Shown here: positions 19,912-28,993 of the stretch, piece after piece
Layout: each line of letters opens with the position of its first letter
Numbering within the stretch: the first letter of the stretch is position 1
Source of the DNA: an uncultured Rhizobiaceae group bacterium
GTDB taxonomy: Bacteria; Pseudomonadota; Alphaproteobacteria; Rhizobiales; Rhizobiaceae
Reading direction: 5' to 3'
Assembly: GCA_938030595.1 (NCBI GenBank)
Contig: CALHIB010000002.1
Location: 1 to 40,377, forward strand
DNA: 40,377 bases
Program-made: the position numbers and the translations under genes
Notes under the pieces: generated by a model
The model's database searches: none
What the model saw: only the letters and a program-made list of their open reading frames with translations
Told to the model about the DNA's origin: nothing

Positions 19912-20253
19912 ATGGGGAAGCGTGACGATCTGATTGCCAAATATGCAGCAGACATGAAAGAAAAAATGGGTGAAACAGCAGACATGGATTTACTTACAAA
20001 AGTAACCATTGGATGCGGTCCAGCAATTTACAATGCCGACGCTTCGACTGTTTCAGGCAGCGACGAAGCGGAACTTGAAACTGTAAAAAACAATTTCCTG
20101 ATTAAGAAACTTGGTTGCAGCGCAAGCGATGATCTTGATGGCGCCATCAAATCTGTAATGGACAAATACGGTTCATCCAACCGCAACAAATACCGTGCAG
20201 TTGTATATTACATGCTTACAAAACACTTCGGCAAAGAATCAGTTTACGGCTAA
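19912..20253 (+). CDS. DUF2853 family protein
   Basis: MGKRDDLIAKYAADMKEKMGETADMDLLTKVTIGCGPAIYNADASTVSGSDEAELETVKNNFLIKKLG...; ATG preceded by a GGGAGA SD. Confidence 0.85.
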   Translation: MGKRDDLIAKYAADMKEKMGETADMDLLTKVTIGCGPAIYNADASTVSGSDEAELETVKNNFLIKKLGCSASDDLDGAIKSVMDKYGSSNRNKYRAVVYYMLTKHFGKESVYG

Positions 20254-20274
20254 GTCTATTTATATGAGAATTTT

Positions 20275-20302
20275 AAAGGCTCCAGTTCATGGAGCCTTTT
20301 TC
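20275..20302 (+). terminator. Rho-independent terminator for the DUF2853 gene
   Basis: AAAGGCTCCA(20275-20284) GTTCA TGGAGCCTTT(20290-20299) followed by T-run. Confidence 0.88.
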
Positions 20303-20304
20303 AT

Positions 20305-20826
20305 TTAGCGCTGATGAATCGGTTCATCATCATCGGCATATATGACTGGCTTTTCCATAATAATTGCCGGAATACCTGAACCATCTTCTCCGCAATCCTG
20401 CGTTTCGCCAGATTTTTTAAAACCAAATTTTTCATAAAACTTGATTGCTTTTGTATTTTTCTCTTCGACTTCAAGTTTAATAAACTCTGCATCAATAAAA
20501 GAATTTTCAATTTCTATCAGCAAGTGAAGTCCGGTCTTACCGCCATGAAAATCAGGATGGACATAAAGCTGATGCAAGTTGATAGTTTTATCTTTTTGCG
20601 TCGCATATGCCATGCCGCCAATAACGGTACCATTATCTGCAACCAGAAACTCTGATTGCGGTGCATGGCGCATATCACGCAAACGCTTCATTGAATGCCA
20701 GTTATCAGTGATTTCGATTACTTTTTCTTTGCCATAGATGTCGTCATACGTCGCATGCCATGTTTCGCGCAAAATCTCTTGCACCCTTGGAAGATCCTGC
20801 TCGGAAGCAGTACGGACAAAGAACAT
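20305..20826 (-). CDS. GNAT family N-acetyltransferase
   Basis: MFFVRTASEQDLPRVQEILRETWHATYDDIYG...LHQLYVHPDFHGGKTGLHLL...NTKAIKFYEKFGFKKSGE. Confidence 0.88.
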   Translation of the reverse strand: MFFVRTASEQDLPRVQEILRETWHATYDDIYGKEKVIEITDNWHSMKRLRDMRHAPQSEFLVADNGTVIGGMAYATQKDKTINLHQLYVHPDFHGGKTGLHLLIEIENSFIDAEFIKLEVEEKNTKAIKFYEKFGFKKSGETQDCGEDGSGIPAIIMEKPVIYADDDEPIHQR

Positions 20827-20829
20827 GAC

Positions 20830-21333
20830 TTATGAACGCTGTAAAATTTTTGTCATAACAATGGACGGAATGCCCTTCATGAAGCCCCAATCCGGCATTT
20901 CCGAAACAACACTAAAGCCATGACGCTCATAGAATTTTTGCGCACGTCCATTGCCCCTAATAAAACTTAGTGAAATGGATGGAAGTCCAATGTGTTTTAC
21001 AAAAACAGCTCGCATCAAGTCATCTGCGAGCCCAGTACCAAAAAACTTTGGGGCAACATGAATTTGATCGATCCAGGCTTTGCCCTTCTCGTCCAGAGAT
21101 GTCATGGCAACACCACATATGGAGCCTTCATCACATTCAGCAACGATTGTAGTGATATCTTCATCTATCGCTTGCTCGGCCTGTTTTTCAGCAGAAAACA
21201 TCGCTCTTGCAATAGGTTCTGCTTGAGCCTCACCCAAGACAGGTTTGTATGTAGATAGCCAAGACGTAGAGAGCATGGAACTTACGGCTTCAGCGTCTTC
21301 ACTACGCATGTCTCTGATATGTGAGACTGACAT
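20830..21333 (-). CDS. GNAT family N-acetyltransferase
   Basis: HIRDMRSEDAEAVSSMLSTSWLSTY...IDQIHVAPKFFGTGLADDLM...NGRAQKFYERHGFSVV; start overlaps gatB stop (TAATG). Confidence 0.88.
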   Translation of the reverse strand: MSVSHIRDMRSEDAEAVSSMLSTSWLSTYKPVLGEAQAEPIARAMFSAEKQAEQAIDEDITTIVAECDEGSICGVAMTSLDEKGKAWIDQIHVAPKFFGTGLADDLMRAVFVKHIGLPSISLSFIRGNGRAQKFYERHGFSVVSEMPDWGFMKGIPSIVMTKILQRS

Positions 21334-22835
21334 TATTCAACACCCAACTTTTGTTTTACAAGCGCCTGAACAGCTTGAGGGTTAGCCTTGCCGCCTGTTG
21401 ACTTCATGACTTGTCCAACAAACCAACCAGCCAATTGCGGTCGCTCTTTTGCTTTTTCAACTTGCTCAGGATTAGCAGCAATAATTTGATCTACTGCCGC
21501 TTCAATAGCGCCCGTATCTGTCACTTGTTTCATACCGCGATCTTCAACGATTTGTGCAGGATCGCCGCCCTCTTCCCAAACAATATCAAAAACATCTTTT
21601 GCGATTTGACCAGAAATTGTACCTTCCTTGATAAGATCAATAATACTACCAATCTGGTCTGGTGAGATCGGGCTTTCAGAGATATCCTTGTCATCTTCTT
21701 TCAGCTTACCCATCAGATTGTTGATCACCCAGTTCGCAGCAACTTTACCATCGCGGCCTTCGGCAACTTTCTCAAAAAAATCAGCATTGGCTTTTTCTGA
21801 AACAAGAACAGATGCATCATAGGCAGACAAACCCATTTCAGATACAAAACGAGCTTTCTTGGCGTCTGGTAATTCTGGTAAATTAGACTTAAGACTGTCG
21901 ACGTATGCTTGGCTAAATTCCAACGGCAAGAGATCCGGATCAGGGAAATAACGATAATCATGCGCATCCTCTTTTGAGCGCATAGAACGTGTTTCACCTT
22001 TTACAGGATCATATAATCTGGTTTCCTGATCAATTTCCCCACCATCTTCAAGAATAGCAATTTGGCGGCGTGATTCATATTCAATCGCTTGACCGATAAA
22101 GCGGATAGAGTTCATATTTTTGATCTCGCAGCGCGTACCAAACCCCTCACCTGGGCGGCGCACAGAAACGTTTACATCTGCACGCATGGAACCTTCAGAC
22201 ATATTGCCATCACAAGTACCCAAATATCTGAGAATAGAACGTAGCTTTGTAACGTAAGCTTTAGCTTCCTCAGAAGAGCGAATATCAGGCTTGGAAACAA
22301 TCTCCATAAGCGCCACGCCAGTACGGTTTAAATCAACAAAACTCATGGTTGGATGCTGATCATGCATGGACTTACCAGCATCTTGCTCCAAATGCAGACG
22401 CTCAACACCTATCTCGACATCTTCATATTCACCCTGTTTGTTTGGGCCAACCGAAATTGTAATGGTTCCCTCACCAACGATCGGGTCTTTGAATTGAGAT
22501 ATCTGATAGCCTTGAGGCAAATCAGGATAAAAGTAATTCTTGCGATCAAATACTGAACGCAGATTGATTTCAGCATTCAGTCCAAGACCGGTACGGATAG
22601 CCTGCGCAACACATTCTTCATTAATGACAGGCAACATACCAGGCATCGCTGCATCAACCAGAGAAACATTACTATTTGGCTCTGCACCAAATTCGGTAGA
22701 TGCACCAGAAAAAAGCTTCGCATGGGATGAAACCTGAGCATGGACTTCCAGCCCAATAATAACTTCCCAGTCATCCTTGCTTCCTGCTATAAATCGTTTC
22801 GGTTCGGCGGTTCGTGTGTCTACAAGTTCAGTCAT
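21333..22835 (-). CDS. gatB: Asp-tRNA(Asn)/Glu-tRNA(Gln) amidotransferase subunit B
   Basis: [24 protein letters not shown]...DFNRTG-like [22 protein letters not shown]...[13 protein letters not shown]-terminal tail domain. Confidence 0.97.
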   Translation of the reverse strand: MTELVDTRTAEPKRFIAGSKDDWEVIIGLEVHAQVSSHAKLFSGASTEFGAEPNSNVSLVDAAMPGMLPVINEECVAQAIRTGLGLNAEINLRSVFDRKNYFYPDLPQGYQISQFKDPIVGEGTITISVGPNKQGEYEDVEIGVERLHLEQDAGKSMHDQHPTMSFVDLNRTGVALMEIVSKPDIRSSEEAKAYVTKLRSILRYLGTCDGNMSEGSMRADVNVSVRRPGEGFGTRCEIKNMNSIRFIGQAIEYESRRQIAILEDGGEIDQETRLYDPVKGETRSMRSKEDAHDYRYFPDPDLLPLEFSQAYVDSLKSNLPELPDAKKARFVSEMGLSAYDASVLVSEKANADFFEKVAEGRDGKVAANWVINNLMGKLKEDDKDISESPISPDQIGSIIDLIKEGTISGQIAKDVFDIVWEEGGDPAQIVEDRGMKQVTDTGAIEAAVDQIIAANPEQVEKAKERPQLAGWFVGQVMKSTGGKANPQAVQALVKQKLGVE

Positions 22836-22870
22836 TGATGCAATCTTTTATTTGGACGCTTATTTATTTT

Positions 22871-23245
22871 ATGTACTCAGAAGATACCTTCTTTCACCTA
22901 ACCGTTCAGGGCCGTATAGGACTGGTTATATTGTCACTATTTTTAGGCGCCATTACAATAGGTTTATACTGGAAAATCTCTAACAGATTTAGGATAGTAG
23001 TAAAGGTCTTGTGCGCAGTTGTTTTCATATGGGTGTTCATTTGGCTTTCACCACAAGCATACTATCTTTACTATATACAACTGATAGACGGCCTCCCCTT
23101 ACAAAATGTGATTCAATTTCCTCCATCTCCAATTGAAGTTTTTCAAACCATTACATTTTCGGGGCAAAGCAATCTATCTAACCATGGCAAGGGGTTAGTA
23201 TTCTGGGCAATGACACTGATTGCTTTAAAACAAGTCTCAAAATAA
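22871..23245 (+). CDS. Hypothetical membrane protein divergent from gatB
   Basis: Complete ORF with hydrophobic segments (GRIGLVILSLFLGAITIGLYW, VLCAVVFIWVFIWLSPQAYYLYYIQ); start ambiguous (ORF open from 22814, MYSED at 22871). Confidence 0.6.
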   Translation: MYSEDTFFHLTVQGRIGLVILSLFLGAITIGLYWKISNRFRIVVKVLCAVVFIWVFIWLSPQAYYLYYIQLIDGLPLQNVIQFPPSPIEVFQTITFSGQSNLSNHGKGLVFWAMTLIALKQVSK

Positions 23246-23364
23246 TTTAGGTGATAAGTTTAGCTTATTGATAACCATGACCTGCTAAAACATCACATCC
23301 TATCAAAAAATTAACTTCGTTAGCTCATTCTATTAGATATTTTAACATACTTAAGTGGGCGAGT

Positions 23365-24537
23365 ATGATTTTCAAATTAATAACACCAGCGATTGGTGTC
23401 ACTTTTGCATTATGTTTTTTAGCAATATATTTGTACGACAAGAGCAAAAAAGCACCGGCAATATTATCCCTTGCGTATGCATTTGGCGCCGCATCGCTAT
23501 TTGTTGATTTCTACAGAGATGCATTTGATCCTAGCTAAGGTGCAATTTTAGTCAATTCACTCTACACAACTACGTTATTCTTGACGACGACCAGCTTAGC
23601 CACACACTTCAGAAAAAAAACACCCGTCTTGCTCATGTCTACGATTGCAATTATCCAGGCAATCATTTTGATTTACTTCATATATTGGCAACCAGATATC
23701 GGCATTCGAACAATGATCGCAAATGCAAGCGCAGCAGCCTTGATGGCCTGCTCTCTTCTTGTCATTCCCTTTAAGGACAAAGAACTTGTAAATCGATTAC
23801 TATTTTGGGTTTCAGCAGCAACATCTATACAATTTTTGTTAAGGTCAGTTTTCGTTTTTTACATGGCGCAATATCAAGGTCTAGCCATGACTGATGCAAA
23901 TTATGCGCAATCAATCGTTACTGTGAGCTTGCATTTTTCAATCGCTGTACTGTCGCTAATAATGGGGGTTACTGCATGCATCGCATTTGGTCTGGACGCG
24001 ATTTCAGATATTAAAAAAATGGTAGATGTCGATGTTTTATCAGGCCTTCCAAACCAACATAAATTTGAGACTGAAGCGCATAAAATTCTGAAACTGGCTA
24101 AAGAAAAAAACTTGCCAGTGACTTTGATTCTAATGGACTTGGACAAGTATAAATCAGTCAACGATAAACATGGCCAAATCATATGTAATGAAATCATTCA
24201 CAATGCAGGAAAGAAAATTCGTGCTTTATGTAATCAAAATCATACAGCGGGAAGAATTGGCTTTGATAAATTCAGTATCTTACTTGATACAGCAGATATA
24301 AAACTTGGTCGTCTCATGGCAGAAAGCCTGCGCCAGGAAATGGAAAGCCAAACATTCACGACCAATAGAGAAACTATTTCTATAACCGCAAGTTTTGGCG
24401 TCGCAGAATTACGAGATAATGAAAATTACAATACAGTATTCTCTAGAGCCAATGAAGAATTAGACAAAGCAAAACAAATGAGCCGAAATCAAGTAAGACC
24501 TAAACGTGCAAACTATATCTTGCAATCTGTAATTTAA
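23365..24537 (+). pseudogene. Membrane protein with degenerate GGDEF domain, interrupted by in-frame TAA at 23536-23538
   Basis: MIFKLITPAIGVTFALCFLAIYLYDKSKKAPAILSLAYAFGAASLFVDFYRDAFDPS*GAILVNSLYTTTLFLTTTSLATHFRKK... stays in one frame across the stop. Downstream part has DVDVLSGLPNQHKFE, DLDKYKSVNDKHG and RIGFDKF in place of RxGGDEF. Confidence 0.72.
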
Positions 24538-24540
24538 AAC

Positions 24541-27018
24541 TTAGTAGAGGCCACCAGTACCACCGATAACAGCGCGTTGTGCTGCCGGGGAAACCGTTTT
24601 CTTGATTGCATCAGAAATTGCACCGCCTTCAAAACCAATGACAGAGTAACGATCTGGCGGAGCAGTACCAGGCTTAAACGCCTCCATAATCACACCATCA
24701 CGACCTGCTTTTGCCAGCAAACCGGTTTTGCGATTAATTGGGATTAATTTAATGCCACGCGGAACACGAAAATCAACTTTTGGTTTTTCTGATAATGCAT
24801 CCTTCATGAAGTTCGTGAAAATTGGGGCAGCAAGACCACCACCTGAATTTCCCTTGCCCATCGGTTTTGGTGTATCATATCCAATGTAAACACTGGTAAC
24901 CAAATCAGGTGTATAGCCCACAAACCAAGCATCTTTTTCCTCGTTCGTTGTCCCCGTTTTACCAGCAACTGGTACACCCAGTTCTTTAACTACTGGCGCA
25001 GTACCACGAGTTACAACACCTTCCATAATGGAAGTCATTTGATAAGCAGTCATGGGGTCAAGAACTTGTTCCCGATCATCTTCCAAAACAGGTTCTTGCT
25101 GACCATTCCAGGACTGGGCATTACAATCATTACAAACGCGTTGTTCATGTTTGAAAATAGTCTTTCCATAACGGTCTTGAATACGGTCAATCAGCGAAGG
25201 CTTGATAGCCTTACCACCGTTGGCAAGCACAGAATAAGCAGCAGCCATTCGCATAACAGTTGTCTCACCCGATCCTAATGACATGGAAAGTACGGGAAGC
25301 ATTTTATCATAAATACCAAATCGCTCGGCATATTGGGCGACCAACGGCATGCCCATATCCTTTGCAAGACGGACTGTCATTAGATTACGCGATTTTTCGA
25401 TTCCAAGACGTAACGTAGACGGACCGGCAAACTTGCCCCCATAGTTTTTAGGCTCCCAAACGCCGAGATCACCACCTTGGTCAACTTTGATTGGACCATC
25501 CAGAACAACTGACGATGGTGTATATCCATTATCAAGAGCTGCTGCATATACAAATGGCTTGAACGAGGAACCTGGCTGACGGAAAGCCTGTGTTGCACGG
25601 TTAAATTGAGAGTCGGCAAATGAAAACCCGCCCGCCATCGCCAATACACGTCCAGTATGCGGATCCATAGCAACCAATGCCCCGGAAACTTCCGGTTTTT
25701 GACGTAACTTAAATTGTTTTGTTGTGGCCAAGTCTTCTCCAATTGGCTCAACATAAATCACGTCCCCGACTTTTAGGACGCCATCAACACCCTTGGCTGT
25801 TCTGCGATCTTCACCAATACGCACACGTAAAGCCCACTTCATATCTTGCAGGGCAATCGTACCAATACGACGATCTTTCTTAAGCTTGCCAGAAGATTCG
25901 TTACCTGGCTTAATACCAATTGTTGCTGACGCTTTATCAACACCCAGTACGATTGCAAGCTTCCATTCTGGCACATCACTCAGAGCGTCGATATCTTTTA
26001 GGGCAATTGCCCAATCTTCGCCAGCTTCAACATTGTTAAGTGGGCCACGAAATCCGCGCTTTATGTCAAATTTAATCAAACCATTGTGCAAGGCCTTACG
26101 CGCTTTTCTCTGCATAACAGGATCAAGCGTTGTTCGGATTGAAAGGCCACCTTCATACAAGGCATCTTCACCATAACGATCAACAACTTCACGTCTTACT
26201 TCTTCTGAGAAATATTCAGATGAGGCAAGATAAGTTGAACCGCGACGCGGGTTCACATCAAGTCCCTTAGCTTTTGCTTCTTCGGCTTCTTCTCTTGTTG
26301 CATAGCCATTTTCAACCATACGATCCAAAACCCAATTGCGGCGCGTCAAGGCACGCTCAGTATCGCGATATGGGTGATAATTACTTGGCGCTTTTGGTAA
26401 TGCAGCCAAATATGCTGCCTGGTGAAGCTCTACTTCATGGACTGATTTGTTGAAATACGTTAGCGAAGCACCAGCCACACCGTAAGCACTAAGACCTAAA
26501 TAAATCTCATTCAAATACAATTCAAGAATTCTGTCTTTCGAATAAGCCGATTCAATACGCATTGAAAGAAGTGCTTCTTTGACTTTCCTGTCAATCGATC
26601 GCTCGTTTGATAGAAGGAAGTTCTTCGCAACCTGTTGAGTAATGGTTGAAGCACCGATAGCACGTCTTCCAGATCCATAATTCTTGATATTAGTGACAAT
26701 CGCTCTTGCGACGCCAGACGGATCAACACCACCATGCTTGTAAAAATTCTTGTCCTCTGCAGACAAAAAGGCTGCTTTGATAGTGTCAGGTATCGCCTGA
26801 ATAGGAAGATAAAGGCGGCGCTCACGGGCATATTCAGCCATCAAAGAACCATTACCAGAATGAATGCGCGTTGTAACTGGTGGTTCATACGCATTAAGAA
26901 CCTCATAGTCTGGCAGGTCTTTTGTCATATCGGTCAAATACCAAGCGATTCCCGCAACAACGAGGATCGCCAAAAGCATTCCCATACCAAACAAATATCC
27001 AAAAATTCTCAAGAGCAT
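24541..27018 (-). CDS. mrcA: Penicillin-binding protein 1A (bifunctional transglycosylase/transpeptidase)
   Basis: AFLSAEDKNFYKHGGVDPSGVARAI, GASTITQQVAKNF (GT51), RQPGSSFKPFVYAAAL (SxxK), VAGKTGTTNEEKDAWFVGYTPDLV (KTGT). Confidence 0.97.
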   Translation of the reverse strand: MLLRIFGYLFGMGMLLAILVVAGIAWYLTDMTKDLPDYEVLNAYEPPVTTRIHSGNGSLMAEYARERRLYLPIQAIPDTIKAAFLSAEDKNFYKHGGVDPSGVARAIVTNIKNYGSGRRAIGASTITQQVAKNFLLSNERSIDRKVKEALLSMRIESAYSKDRILELYLNEIYLGLSAYGVAGASLTYFNKSVHEVELHQAAYLAALPKAPSNYHPYRDTERALTRRNWVLDRMVENGYATREEAEEAKAKGLDVNPRRGSTYLASSEYFSEEVRREVVDRYGEDALYEGGLSIRTTLDPVMQRKARKALHNGLIKFDIKRGFRGPLNNVEAGEDWAIALKDIDALSDVPEWKLAIVLGVDKASATIGIKPGNESSGKLKKDRRIGTIALQDMKWALRVRIGEDRRTAKGVDGVLKVGDVIYVEPIGEDLATTKQFKLRQKPEVSGALVAMDPHTGRVLAMAGGFSFADSQFNRATQAFRQPGSSFKPFVYAAALDNGYTPSSVVLDGPIKVDQGGDLGVWEPKNYGGKFAGPSTLRLGIEKSRNLMTVRLAKDMGMPLVAQYAERFGIYDKMLPVLSMSLGSGETTVMRMAAAYSVLANGGKAIKPSLIDRIQDRYGKTIFKHEQRVCNDCNAQSWNGQQEPVLEDDREQVLDPMTAYQMTSIMEGVVTRGTAPVVKELGVPVAGKTGTTNEEKDAWFVGYTPDLVTSVYIGYDTPKPMGKGNSGGGLAAPIFTNFMKDALSEKPKVDFRVPRGIKLIPINRKTGLLAKAGRDGVIMEAFKPGTAPPDRYSVIGFEGGAISDAIKKTVSPAAQRAVIGGTGGLY

Positions 27019-27224
27019 ATATTTTATTCCATAATAACAACGTCTTACGACAAATTAATCACATTCATCAAAAACATCAGAGCAAGTGCAGCACTCATTG
27101 AGTGTCCGTCAAATACGGAGATAATATGATTATTATATATTCAATAGCACATATTTTATATTTTAAGCTATTTTGATAAGTAAAAATTTATCATGTTGCA
27201 GTTTTGCAACCGTGGTTACGATTA

Positions 27225-28430
27225 TCACAATCTGGATTTAAAAAACTCATAAACCGAACGAACCAAAGCTTCACTGGCTTTTCCGCGCCATTCGTCGCTC
27301 TGAAGAAGTTTTTCATCTTCTTGATTAGACAAATACCCCAATTCTATAAGAACGCTAGGAACCTCTGGTGCTTTTAAAACACCAAAAGCAGCTGAACGTT
27401 GCGGGTTTTTGATAAGTTTTATTTCAGACCCCAAATTTTTTACCAATATGGAAGAAAACCGTCTTGAGAAACGCTTTGTCTCACTGGTTGTCAGATCAAC
27501 TAAAATATCAACAACAGCTTCGACTTCTTCTTCGACTGCCAATCCACCAACAAGGTCAACACTATTTTCACTTTCGGCAAGCCGTTCAGATAATTTATCA
27601 GATGCTTTTTTCGATAATGTATAAATTGTAGATCCACGAACAAACCTCTGCTTGAGAGAATCTGCGTGAATGGAAATGAATAAATCGGCTTTCAACCTTC
27701 GCCCGAAATCCAGCCTTTCACGCAAAGAAACAAATTTGTCCTCGTCACGCGTCATCAAAACATCAAAAGGCCCGGCTTTCTCAAGCTTTTCTTTTACGAC
27801 TTTTGCAAATTCAAAAACAATGTTCTTTTCCTGAGCACCATTACGTCCAACAGCGCCACCGTCAATGCCACCATGGCCAGGGTCAAGAACAATCGTAAAC
27901 CTCCCTTCTTGCTTCTTCTTTTGAATTACGCGATCACCTTTAGCCGCTATATTACCACTGGACCCAAGCGTTAACTGTTGTTGCTGCAATAAATTCGCAA
28001 AGGTCTCCTCATCTGTTGAATCAAGATCCAGTAAAAACCTGAAGCTTTCCTCATCGAGCCGTTTCTTCAAGGAGGCCTTGATAATCTCAACAGGCGCAGC
28101 CAGAGACAAAACGATGCGAGATCGCCCTTTAGAAATTCGACCATATTGAACAGCTGAGATCAAACCTCTGGGCTCAAGTTTATTTTCTTCTCCAAGATTG
28201 AAGACAGCTTCATCCAAATCAATAATCAGTCGATTTGGCTTATCCATATAAAATGTCTTTACCGAAAGATTTTGATCAAAATCCAAAAAAAACCTGGTGC
28301 TTGCCGTGTCACCTGCAATATTTCCCGAAAATGCTACAGGCAATTTTGTTGTTTGAGCCTGAACCTGAAACGATCCGGCAAACACAAGAAAGGTGGTAAT
28401 AATTATTGAAATGGTGTGAATCAGGCGCAT
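27225..28430 (-). CDS. amiC: N-acetylmuramoyl-L-alanine amidase (AMIN + Amidase_3)
   Basis: Signal peptide; AMIN-like TRFFLDFDQNLSVKTFYMDKPNRLIIDL; catalytic FTIVLDPGHGGIDGGAVG, DLFISIHADS, VLIELGYLSNQEDEKLL. Confidence 0.94.
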   Translation of the reverse strand: MRLIHTISIIITTFLVFAGSFQVQAQTTKLPVAFSGNIAGDTASTRFFLDFDQNLSVKTFYMDKPNRLIIDLDEAVFNLGEENKLEPRGLISAVQYGRISKGRSRIVLSLAAPVEIIKASLKKRLDEESFRFLLDLDSTDEETFANLLQQQQLTLGSSGNIAAKGDRVIQKKKQEGRFTIVLDPGHGGIDGGAVGRNGAQEKNIVFEFAKVVKEKLEKAGPFDVLMTRDEDKFVSLRERLDFGRRLKADLFISIHADSLKQRFVRGSTIYTLSKKASDKLSERLAESENSVDLVGGLAVEEEVEAVVDILVDLTTSETKRFSRRFSSILVKNLGSEIKLIKNPQRSAAFGVLKAPEVPSVLIELGYLSNQEDEKLLQSDEWRGKASEALVRSVYEFFKSRL

Positions 28431-28993
28431 GACTTCTTTTACCAAAACAATATGAAAATAACATGGTAAAACAAATATCAGCTTCTTGGTAACGAATTTA
28501 CTTGTGATGATGCAAAACTTTGCTTATCTATTGAGTCATCAATGCTGACCAATGTAAAAATGCTTTTATTATTTCCATTAGGCCAGGCTGTCTCAATGCG
28601 GGGGCTAGACATTTGATAAAAAAGATTCGTGCGGTTTGACGACTACAATACTCTCAAACGGCTCTAATACAGCGTAATAGTCGTGGTTCAAACTTAACCA
28701 ACTATTGTCGCTTCACTGGCTGGCAATACTACCAGCCCCGATTAAACAGATGCGGAAGAAGAACGTGGCTAAAACAAAGAAAGATTATATTAAGGTTGAA
28801 GACGGTTCTCATGAACTTTTGTCACAATCTTCAAATCTTTCTAAGCTGACTTCATTCCATCACACATTACCAGACTTTTATCGTTTCAATCAGCGGCTTC
28901 GTATTCGAATCCAGAATGTCATGGATAGCCTGACAAGCTTCATGCAATCATTGCTTTTTGTTCCGGAGCAAAAGTCTGCGGAGATTAGAATAC

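Noticed and set aside
20305-21333. Tandem GNAT genes after gatB as a toxin-antitoxin (TacT-like) system
   Set aside because: No small DNA-binding antitoxin partner is present; both look like ordinary stand-alone acetyltransferases.
27019-27224. mrcA-amiC intergenic AT-rich region as an RNA gene or mobile element remnant
   Set aside because: No tRNA-like structure, inverted terminal repeats or coding remnant could be recognised by eye.
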